Assembly (NCBI RefSeq): GCF_027594785.1
Contig: NZ_CP075584.1
Coordinates: 2,604,001 to 2,668,000, forward strand
Direction: 5' to 3'
Source of the DNA: Cryobacterium breve
GTDB taxonomy: Bacteria; Actinomycetota; Actinomycetes; Actinomycetales; Microbacteriaceae
Length of the DNA: 64,000 nt
This document shows positions 54,548 to 62,945 of the stretch, piece after piece. Within the stretch, counting starts at the first letter, position 1; every line of letters starts with the position of its first letter. A program made the translations under genes and the position numbers. Below the pieces are notes generated by a model that was not told where the DNA came from, ran no database searches, and saw nothing but the letters and a program-made list of their open reading frames with translations.

Positions 54548-57539
54548 ATGTCTCACCAGAAGAGCATGAAGAAGACGGTCTCCGCTCTCGCGACCGGGCT
54601 GCTGGCGGGGGGAGGGCTGGCCGTGCTGGTAGCCCTCCTCGCGCCGGCAACGGCGGCACAGGCCGCGAGCGTGGCCTGCACCGCGCCTGGCGACCTGTAC
54701 GCGGCCTCGGGATCCACGACCCTGGGAACCCAGGCCGTGACCGTCTGGGGTTACAGCACCACCGCCGGCGCCGGAGTGACCCAGCCCGGCGGGCCGACAC
54801 TGTGCGTCAACGCCGGCGAGACCGTCACGGTCACGCTGCACAACCAGCTGCCGGAGAACACCGCCCTGCTCTTCCAGGGACAGCAAATGGTCCCGGACCG
54901 AACCGGAGCCGCACCCGGGGCGACCACCACGTACACCTTCACGGCCAGCCGTCCGGGCACGTACCTCTATGAGGCCGGCCTGGTTCCGAATGGTCAGCAC
55001 CAGGTAGCGATGGGTCTGTATGGCGCGCTGATCGTCCGTCCCGCGACACCGGGTCAGGCGTACGACGCGACCACCGCATTTGACGACGAGGCGGTCCTGG
55101 TCCTCAGCGAGATCGACCCGGCACTCAACAACGCCGCCAGCCCGGCGGCCTTCGACATGCGCAAGTACGCTCCCCGGTACTCACTGATCAACGGGAAGGC
55201 CTACCCGAACACCGACCCGATCCCGGCGGCGGCCGCGGGCGACAAAGTCCTGCTTCGTTATGTCAATGCGGGCAGCCTGTACCACTCGCTGGCATCACTG
55301 GGCGCCGAGCAGAAGGTCATCGCCCTGGGCGGCAGTCCGCTGAAGTACTCACGTCACTACATTGCGGAGACCTTCGGTCCCGGCCAGACGGCAGACGCCA
55401 TCGTCACGACCCCTGCGGCGACTGCCGCGGTGAACCGGTTGCCGATCTACGACGGCAGCCTGCTCCTGCATAACAGCAATGTGGCCGGTGCCGGCGGGAT
55501 GCTCACCTTCGTCACGGTCCCCCCGAGCGGTGTGGTGGGGCCGGACACCAGCGGACCGGTCACGAGCGCTGTCGCGTTTGCGGCAGGCACCCTGAGCGCC
55601 ACCGTCACTGACACCACCACCGGTGGATCCAGCGTCGCGGGGGCCGAGTACTTCATCGACACCGTGACCGGCACGGGCCTCCCGATGACGGGCAGCGGTG
55701 CCGGCAGCGTGAACGTCACGGCTTCGGCGTCCATTCCTTCCGGTCAGCACATCGTCTACGTTCGAGGCCAGGACTCCGTCGGTAACCGGGGGTTCTTCAG
55801 GCTCCGTGCTGGTCACCGGCGGCGACGCCACCGGACCGACCACGAAGTCCCCGTCACTGGCTCCCAGCCTCACGAACGGGGCGGGGGCTGCGGTCATCGC
55901 CGTGCACGCCACCGGGGACGACACCGCCACCGGCGGGTCGAACATCACCGGGGCCGAGTACTTCATCGACGCCGTCGGGGCCACTGAGTCGGGATCGGTG
56001 ATGGCCGTCAACGTTGCCGCACCGACGGCCAGCCTGGACGCCACCGTCCCCGCGGCGACCGTGAATGCGCTCGCCGAAGGCACCCACGTCCTGTCGATCC
56101 ACAGCCAGGACGCAGCAGGCAACTGGGGCGCGCCGGTCACCATCAACCTGGTGGTCGACAAGACCGCGCCAACCACCTCGGGCGTCACGGTCGCGCCGAC
56201 ACCCAACAACGGCACGCTTGGGTTCAACGGCAGCCCTTCAGCCATCCGGGTGACCGTGGCGACCATGGCCGATCCGATCTCCGCCACCGTCAGCAGCACC
56301 ATCAGCTCGGCAGAGGCCTTCATCGACACAGTCACCGCAAATGGCTCCGGCATCGTGGTCAGAGCCACGGACTCCGCATACAACAGCGCCTCCGAGGCCG
56401 GCTACTTCGAGATCCCACTGGCGACCGTCGCCCAACTCTCGGATGGGAGCCATGTCATCTCGGTGCATGCGAAGGATGCGGCGGGTAACTGGGGTGCGGT
56501 GGCGACGTCGACTCTGGTGATCGACAAGGTCAAGCCTGCGGTGAGCGCGGTCGCGGTGTCACCGAACCCGTCCGGGGGTGCCGCTTCGGTGGTTCTGACG
56601 GCGCAGGCGTCGGATGCCGGGACGGCGGTCACGCGTGCCGAGTGGTTCTCGGGTGCGGATCCGGGTGCCGGCAATGGGACGGCGATGACGGTCACCGGGA
56701 CGGGCCCGTGGACCGTGTCGTCGACGATCGATGCGCGGGGGTTCAGTGAGGGCCCCCGGACGTTGACGGTGCGGGTGCGGGATGCTGCCGGGAACTGGAG
56801 TGTGACCGCGTCGGCGGTGCTCCAGGTGCAGGCGGCACTGTCGTTCTCCACGCTGGGGAACTCGAACCCGGCCGGTGTGGCCGGCACGGCCGATGACGCG
56901 GACATCTATTCCTGGAGTGGTACGGCGTTCAGCCGGGTGATCGACGCGAGTGTCGCGCCGTTCAACCTGCCGGGCAGTGCGAACGTTGACGGGTTCGACC
57001 GGGTCAGTCCGACCCAGTTCTACGTGTCATTCACGGACCAGGTGACCGTGCCCGGGATTGGCATCGTGCAGGACGAGGACGTCGTCTTCTTCAACGGCAC
57101 CTCCTGGTCGCTCTACTTCGCGGGCAGTGCGCACGGCCTGGGCGGCAACAACAGTCTGGACCTTGACGCGATCAGCGTCGTCGGTTCCACCCTGTACTTT
57201 TCCACCCTGGGTAACTCGAACCCGCCCGGCGTGGGCGGTACCGCCGATGATGCCGACGTGTACAGCTGGAACGGGACAGCGTTCAGCCGGGTGATCGACG
57301 CGAGCGCCGCGCCGTACAGCCTGCCGGCCGCTGCGAACGTGGACGGATTCGTGCGAGTGGATGACACCCACTTCTACCTCTCCTTCAGCGCCGACACGAC
57401 GACGGTGCCGGTTCTGGGCGCGGTCCAGGACGAGGACGTCATCTACTACAACGCGGGCACCTGGTCGGTCTACTTCGACGGCACCGCCCACGGCCTCACC
57501 ACCGCCAACCAGGACCTGGACGCCTTCGACATCCCGTAG
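54548..57539 (+). CDS. Secreted cupredoxin-like protein 3 with Ig-like domains and two C-terminal modules (frameshifted)
   Basis: 996 residues after correction. Signal peptide LLAGGGLAVLVALLAPATAA. Two cupredoxin-like domains follow the plan of protein 2 (GGPTLCVNAGETVTVTLHNQ, RPGTYLYEAGLVPNGQHQVA, DEAVLVLSEIDPALNNAA) but without HxH pairs, so it is probably not catalytic. Then come Ig-like repeats with SSVAGAEYFIDTV and NITGAEYFIDAVG, and two copies of the ~116-residue module shared with the giant surface protein. The frame breaks at 55799-55803 (AGGCT); removal gives NRGFFSSVLVTGGDATGP. Likely a structural partner linking the oxidase subunits to the surface protein. Confidence 0.82.
56838..57536 (+). 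repeat. Two further copies of the ~116-residue module
   Basis: Copies start at 56838 and 57192 (354 bp apart). Copy 2 ends AGTWSVYFDGTAHGLTTANQ and closes the protein with LDAFDIP, as the last copy in the giant protein closes with VDAFDVP. Confidence 0.85.
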
Positions 57540-57567
57540 TCGCGAGGCCGGCGGTGCACTGTGGGGC

Positions 57568-59017
57568 TCAGGCCCGACGAATCCGCACCACGACGGTGGT
57601 GCCCTCCCCGACGCCGGAGGTGATGGAGAGGGAACCGTCGGTCATCTGCACGGTGTCGCGCATGATGCGCAGGCCGAGGTGCCCGCCGGGAGCCGCCGCC
57701 GCCGGGTCGAAGCCACGACCGTTGTCCCGGATCGACAGGCTCGTCGTCACCGCGTCCCCCGTCAGGACGAGGTCGACGGCGGAGGCCCGGGAATGCTTGA
57801 CGACATTGGCGAGGGCCTCCCGGGCGACGCGGTACAGCACCGCCAGCCGGTCCTTATCGGACGGGACATCCGGCGACAGCTCGCAGTGGACGTCGATGCC
57901 CGTTGCGGCGACGTGCTCGAGCAGGCGCCGGAGCGCCTCGTTCAAGCCGAGCCGCTCCAGGTCCGGCGGATAGAGTTCGGTGGTGATGGCGCGCAGGGTA
58001 CGCAGGTTGCGCAGGAGGATCCCGCGGGCCTGCCCGGTGAGTGCGCGGCGCTCATTCGTACCCTGCCTCTCCTCCGCCTCGAGGGCGTACGACAGGCCGG
58101 CGAGGTCCTGGATCACTTCGTCGTGGAGTTCCCGGGCGATTCTCATTCGTTCGAAGTCGGACGCGACGATGGCATGTTGCACCAGGCGCCTGCGTGACGT
58201 CTGTCCGGCCTGGATCCGGCGGGCAAGTCCGATCGCCGGAAGGAGCTGCGCCAGCTGCAGCAGGACAAGCGAGACCACGAGCACCGGGAGCACGTCCAGC
58301 ATGAGCCGGGACTGGGCGTTCTGAACGGCCTCATCGTCAAAATACGCCTCGAAGATGACCGGCCATCCCGCGGCATCCGTTGCCCGGACGTTGATCTCGA
58401 CCAGATCGCCTGCCGCCGCTTCGTTCACGGTGTCGAGGCCGATGGGCTGGCCGAGCCAGGCGTGTTCCCGCCCCCCGGCGAGAAGGTCGGGGCTCCACGC
58501 CGGGAGGGGATAGGTGTCGCCGATCAGGTCCGCGCTGTCCGAATACAGGATCTTCCCGTCGCCGCTCCAGACCTTGACCCGCACCAGGGAGCCGTCTGCC
58601 ATCCACGGCCTGAGCCCGGCATCCACCCGACTGATCGCCGATGCGTCTCCGGCCCGGACGGCATCATCCAGGAGCGGGCCCACTGTGACATCGGCGAGTT
58701 GATGGGTGCGCAGGATGGCTTCGGTGAGGGGCGCGCTGCTCGGCCTGGCCGTGGATCCATAAGTACACCGGAATCAGGACGGCGCCCAGGGTGATCACGC
58801 CGATGGCGAGGAAACGCAGGACGGCGCTGCGAACCTCCGAAGTATCCGCGGTCTCTCCGGTGGTGCGGGCCCATCCTCGGTTGTGGACCCATCCCCGGTT
58901 GCGGACCCAGGCGCGGTCATGTCTCCCACCCCGGTCGCGGAGCCAGCGCCTGTTGCCACCGTCCCGGTCTCCGGCGTCCTTGTCGCCGGCGTCCCGGCGA
59001 TGAGGGAGCTCAGCCAT
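57568..59017 (-). CDS. Sensor histidine kinase, HisKA_3/NarL type (frameshifted)
   Basis: 482 residues after correction, ATG 59017. An Arg/Trp-rich cytoplasmic N-terminus is followed by TM1 (LRFLAIGVITLGAVLIPVYL), an extracellular sensor of about 150 residues, and TM2 (LMLDVLPVLVVSLVLLQLAQ). HisKA_3 has RIARELHDEVIQDLAGLSYA with the phospho-histidine; the ATPase has REALANVVKHSRAS and IRDNGRGFDP. The break lies in the GGGG run at 58728-58731; removing one base gives a continuous frame. It follows the response regulator by 14 bp and converges on the cupredoxin operon. Confidence 0.88.
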
Positions 59018-59031
59018 CGCCGCACGTTGGA

Positions 59032-59680
59032 CTACACACGCTCCTGCACCTCCAGGAGGCCCAGTTTCGTCGCGTTGACCACGGCCTGAAGCTGGGAGTG
59101 CGCGTCCAGCTTCGCGAGGATCGACTTCACATAGCCGCGGCAGGTGTTTTCGGAGATTCCGAGGATCTGGGCGTTGACCCGCACCTCGGTACCCTCGGCC
59201 ATGAGGGCGAGTACCTCGAGCTCGCGACGGGTGAGTGACGCTGACGGCTGTTCCGTGATCCGGGTTTGCCGTTGGGTGCTGAGCTGAACCATGAGGGAGG
59301 GATGTACCGAGAAGGAGCCGACCCGGGCATGGCGGATGGTGTCGACGAGTCCGGCGAGGGACCCATCCTTCGGGAGGAAGGCGCACACGCCGAGCGCCGC
59401 CGCCTGCTCGACCACCTCGGGGGTGGGATCGCCGGTGAGCATCACGATCCGGGTCGAGGGCCGCTGGGCGAGGATGAGTGCGACGGCGGTGAGTCCGCTG
59501 CCGTCCGTCAGGTGGTAGTCGAGGACGATGACATCCGGACGGAGCCTCCCGACTCAATTCCACTGCTCGACGCGCGCTCGGGGCCGTTCCGACGGTGCAG
59601 AAGTCCGGTTCCCGGTTGAGCGCACCCGCGAGCAACTCGGTGAACGTGGTGTGGTCGTCTGCGAGCAGGATGCGAATCAT
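59032..59680 (-). CDS. NarL/FixJ-type response regulator (frameshifted)
   Basis: 215 residues after correction. Receiver domain MIRILLADDHTTFTELLAGA with the phospho-acceptor aspartate in VIVLDYHLTDGSGL. LuxR helix-turn-helix: LTRRELEVLALMAEGTEVRV and ISENTCRGYVKSILAKLDAH. Break at 59543-59547 (plus-strand AGCCT for AGCT); removing one base joins VELSRE to LRPDVIVLDY. GGGGGAA precedes ATG 59680. It pairs with the downstream kinase; the nearby cupredoxin/surface operon is the probable target. Confidence 0.9.
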
Positions 59681-59727
59681 TGTTCCCCCGGGTCGGTCGC
59701 TGCCCTGTCGGGAACCAGGCTTCCCGC

Positions 59728-59743
59728 ATGATGAGGTCATCAT
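59728..59743. promoter_or_regulatory. Inverted repeat ATGATGA-GG-TCATCAT upstream of the response regulator
   Basis: Perfect 7+2+7 inverted repeat, 48 bp upstream of the response-regulator start in the 145-bp gap before hutH. A second small inverted repeat (GGGAA / TTCCC, 59710-59725) lies next to it. Could be an autoregulatory site; no second copy was found near the cupredoxin operon. Confidence 0.4.
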
Positions 59744-59825
59744 CATGGCCTCAGCGGGCCGGTTCGTCCATGCGCCGAGATACCCCCGTTCGGGACGAAC
59801 CCGGTGTCAGACGAGCACGCCGGTG

Positions 59826-61451
59826 TCAGGCGAGGGGGCCCGTGACGGATGCCGCGGCATCCGCGACCGCGCCCGTCGCGACGATCTGCACGACGGCTTC
59901 GATCTCGGGGGAGAGGAAGCGGTCGTGTCCCGGACCTTCGGCGACGGTGCGGACCAGGTCGCGCACGGCGCCGGTCGCCGCTCCCGGCTGCAGGGGCGTG
60001 CGCAGGTCGAGCGAGCGGGCGGCGGTCATGATCTCGATCGCGAGCACCCGCTCGAGGCCGTCGATCGAGCGGCGGAGCTTGCGGGCGGCGGCCCAGCCCA
60101 TCGAGACGTGGTCCTCCTGCATCGCGGAGGAGGGGATCGAGTCGACCGAGGCCGGAACGGCGAGCCGCTTGAGCTCGGAGACGATCCCGGCGGCGGTGTA
60201 CTGGGCGATCATCAGGCCGGAGTCGACGCCGACCTCGTGGGCGAGGAACGGCGGCAGGCCCTTGTTACGGTGCGCGTCGAGGTGGCGGTCGGTGCGGCGC
60301 TCGCTCATGCTCGCGACGTCCGCGGCGGCGATCGCGAGGAAGTCGAGCACGTAGCCGACCGGTGCTCCGTGGAAGTTGCCGTTGGACATCACCCGGCCGT
60401 CGAGGGTGACCACGGGGTTGTCGACGGCGCTCGCGAGCTCGCGCCCGGCGATGAGGGCGGCGTGGTCTGCCGTGTCGCGGGCAGCGCCGTGCACCTGCGG
60501 GGAGCAGCGCAGCGAGTAGGCGTCCTGGACGGTGGGGTCCTCCGGGCCGGCGTGGAAGGCGAGCAGGGGGGAGCCGGCGAGCATCGCGCGGAGGTTGGCG
60601 GCGCTCGCGGCCTGGCCGAGCTGGGGCCGCAGCGCCTGCAGGTCTGCGGCGAAGGTCGCATCCGTGCCGAGCAGGGCTTCGACGCTCATCGCCGCGGCGA
60701 TATCGGCGGTCGTGAGGAGGCGCTTCAGGTCGGTGAGGGCCAGGACGAGCATGCCGAGCATCCCGTCGGTGCCGTTGATCAGGGCGAGGCCCTCCTTCTC
60801 GGCGAGCACGACCGGGGTGATTCCGGCCGCGGCGAGGGCCTCGGCGCCGCCCATCAGCGTGCCGCCGGCGTCGCGCACCCTGCCCTCGCCCATCACAGCG
60901 AGGGCGCAGTGGGCGAGTGGGGCAAGGTCGCCTGAACAGCCGAGCGAGCCGTATTCGTGCACGACCGGGGTGATGCCGGCGTTGAGCACGGCCGCATAGG
61001 CCGCCGCGGTCGTGGGGCGCACTCCGGTGCGTCCGGTCATCAGGGTCGAGAGCCGCAGCAGCATGAGGGCGCGCACGACCTCCCGTTCGACCTCGGGGCC
61101 GCTGCCGGCGGCGTGAGAGCGCACCAGGCTCGCCTGCAGCTGGGCGCGGCGGTCGCTCTCGATGAACGTCGACGCGAGTGCGCCGAAGCCGGTCGAGATG
61201 CCGTAGTGCGGATGCACGTCGCTCGCGAGGCCGTCGATGATCGCGCGGGTCGCCGCGACGCCGGTGAGCGCGGCCGGGTCGAGCACGATGCGCGCGTCCT
61301 GGCGGGCGACGGCGACGAGGTCGGCGAACGAGACGGCGCCGGCTCCGACGGTGACCGTCGCGGCGGCGTCGGGCGTTGCGGCGTCGGGCGTTGCGGCGGA
61401 TGCTGCGGTCGGGTCGGTGCTCGCGGTGACGGGTGCTTCGATGTGGCTCAT
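59826..61451 (-). CDS. hutH: Histidine ammonia-lyase
   Basis: 541 residues; ATG 61451. Converts L-histidine to urocanate. Family marks: VHPHYGISTGFGALASTFIE, the MIO-forming region GSLGCSGDLAPLAH, LINGTDGMLGMLVLALTDL, and RCSPQVHGAARDTADHAALI. The MIO triad reads Cys-Ser-Gly instead of the common Ala-Ser-Gly. An Ala/Thr-rich N-terminal extension of about 35 residues precedes the core. Divergent from an IclR gene, with a perfect palindrome between them. Confidence 0.95.
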   Translation of the reverse strand: MSHIEAPVTASTDPTAASAATPDAATPDAAATVTVGAGAVSFADLVAVARQDARIVLDPAALTGVAATRAIIDGLASDVHPHYGISTGFGALASTFIESDRRAQLQASLVRSHAAGSGPEVEREVVRALMLLRLSTLMTGRTGVRPTTAAAYAAVLNAGITPVVHEYGSLGCSGDLAPLAHCALAVMGEGRVRDAGGTLMGGAEALAAAGITPVVLAEKEGLALINGTDGMLGMLVLALTDLKRLLTTADIAAAMSVEALLGTDATFAADLQALRPQLGQAASAANLRAMLAGSPLLAFHAGPEDPTVQDAYSLRCSPQVHGAARDTADHAALIAGRELASAVDNPVVTLDGRVMSNGNFHGAPVGYVLDFLAIAAADVASMSERRTDRHLDAHRNKGLPPFLAHEVGVDSGLMIAQYTAAGIVSELKRLAVPASVDSIPSSAMQEDHVSMGWAAARKLRRSIDGLERVLAIEIMTAARSLDLRTPLQPGAATGAVRDLVRTVAEGPGHDRFLSPEIEAVVQIVATGAVADAAASVTGPLA

Positions 61452-61503
61452 GTTTCGATTGCACACCCTGCGCGGTCGCCCGGGACACGGATACACTCGA
61501 AAC

Positions 61504-61521
61504 TGTCCGGGATACCGGACA
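61504..61521. promoter_or_regulatory. IclR-type operator TGTCCGG-GATA-CCGGACA
   Basis: Perfect 18-bp inverted repeat with a 4-base centre between the divergent hutH (start 61451) and iclR (start 61601) genes, 53 and 80 bp from the two starts. It is the probable site where the IclR protein controls hutH and itself. Confidence 0.75.
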
Positions 61522-61600
61522 TCTCGCGAACAGGCCGTACCCGGAACGGCTTCGGCGGGACGAGATCCGGCTCGGAGCGAAACCGCAGGGAGGCATCGGC

Positions 61601-62383
61601 ATGGCGATCACCCCCAAGGTCCCGGCCGCGCGGAGCACCCTGCGGCTGCTCTCGCACCTCGCCGCGCAGCGCGGTCCGGCCCGGGCGAGCGCGATCGCGA
61701 CCGCCCTCGACCTGCCGCGTTCGACGGTCTACCAGTTGCTCGCCGTACTCGTCGAGCAGGGCTTCGTCGTGCACCTGCCCGAGGAGCGCCGTTACGGGCT
61801 CGGCGTGGCCGCCTTCGAGCTCAGCACCGGGTTCTCCCGGCAGCAGCCGCTGTCCCACCTCGGTCGTCCCCTCGTCGCCCAGCTCGTCGACCGGCTCGGA
61901 GAGAGCGCGCACCTCGTCGTGCTGCACGGCCGGGACGTGGTCTACCTCGTCGAGGAGCGCGCTCCCCGGCGGCCCTCCCTCGTCACGGATGTCGGCGTCC
62001 GCCTCCCGAGCCACCTCACCGCGAGCGGGCGCGCACTTCTCGCCGCGCTGCCCGCGGCCCAGCTGCGCGCGCTGTACCCGGACAAGGGAGCCTTCGAACG
62101 GAGGCAGGGGAGGGCCCGGGGCAGGGACCGCGCAGGCTCGTCCGAACTGCGGGCCCTGCTGACGAGGGTGCGTGCCGACGGCTTCGCCCGCGAGGACGGC
62201 GAGATCACGCCGGGGATGGCATCCGTCGCCGTCGCCGTGCGGGACCACACCGGCTGGCCCGCCGCCGGGATCGCCGTGACCTTCCCCCGCGAGCGGATCG
62301 CCGAAGACCTGTGGCCCGCGCTCGCCGCCGAACTCACCGGCACAGCCACCGAGCTCTCCCGCCGCATTCACGGCCGTCTGTGA
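61601..62383 (+). CDS. IclR-family transcriptional regulator
   Basis: 260 residues; ATG 61601 after AGGGAGG. N-terminal winged helix (STLRLLSHLAAQRGPARASA, LDLPRSTVYQLLAVLVEQGF), C-terminal effector domain with LVVLHGRDVVYLVEERAP, RLPSHLTASGRALLAALPAA and the late GMASVAVAVRDHTGWPAAGI. Divergent from histidine ammonia-lyase, so probably the histidine-utilisation regulator; ligand likely histidine or urocanate (inference). Confidence 0.92.
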   Translation: MAITPKVPAARSTLRLLSHLAAQRGPARASAIATALDLPRSTVYQLLAVLVEQGFVVHLPEERRYGLGVAAFELSTGFSRQQPLSHLGRPLVAQLVDRLGESAHLVVLHGRDVVYLVEERAPRRPSLVTDVGVRLPSHLTASGRALLAALPAAQLRALYPDKGAFERRQGRARGRDRAGSSELRALLTRVRADGFAREDGEITPGMASVAVAVRDHTGWPAAGIAVTFPRERIAEDLWPALAAELTGTATELSRRIHGRL

Positions 62384-62391
62384 CGTCCGCG

Positions 62392-62766
62392 TCAGCGGGC
62401 GAAGAGGGCGATCAGCAGGGCGACGTAGACGACGACGAACACGGCCGGTGTCACGAACCGCACCACGTTCACCCACGGTGCCGCGGACAGGATGCGCAGG
62501 GTCACGGCTGACGTGCTTCCCCCGGCTCGGAGGTCGGCGATCACGGCGAGGGCCTCATTGGCGGCGTTGATCTGAACCAGTGCGCCGAGGATGCCGGAGG
62601 CCAGCAGCACGCCGGCCGCCGCGACCCGTACGCTCGGCGCGGTTCCGGCCAGGCCCAGGGCCAGGAAGCCCACCAGTGCCGTGAGCAGGAAGGTCGGGGC
62701 GACCTGGGACACGATGACGTGCCAGCGGGTCTTGATCCACAGGTTGACGAGCTCGGATTCAGTCAT
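62392..62766 (-). CDS. Small membrane protein of unknown function
   Basis: 124 residues; ATG 62766 with GGAG seven bases ahead. A short polar start (MTESELVNLWIKTRWHVIVS) is followed by hydrophobic segments VAPTFLLTALVGFLALGLAG, VRVAAAGVLLASGILGALVQ and FVTPAVFVVVYVALLIALFA. No family recognised. Convergent with iclR (8 bp apart). Confidence 0.7.
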   Translation of the reverse strand: MTESELVNLWIKTRWHVIVSQVAPTFLLTALVGFLALGLAGTAPSVRVAAAGVLLASGILGALVQINAANEALAVIADLRAGGSTSAVTLRILSAAPWVNVVRFVTPAVFVVVYVALLIALFAR

Positions 62767-62851
62767 GCGGGGCTCCACTCCGGTCGCCGCGGACGGGCGA
62801 CCTGCCTACATTCTCGCGCGACCCATCCACCCCCGGGCGCAGCGATCACAA

Positions 62852-62911
62852 CTGTGGCCGCTGCCGACGACTGTCGCCGGTGCGCGGGCACCAGGTGCCC
62901 GCATCGGCAAC
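62852..62911. repeat. Element family G, copy 2
   Basis: Sixty bases that align without gaps to 15981-16040, with CTGTGGCC at the start and CATCGGCAAC at the end. The inner arms GGGCACC / GGTGCCC form a hairpin. It lies between two minus-strand genes. Confidence 0.55.
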
Positions 62912-62945
62912 TCCCGGGAGCCCGGCAGCGCAGCGGATGCCCGGC

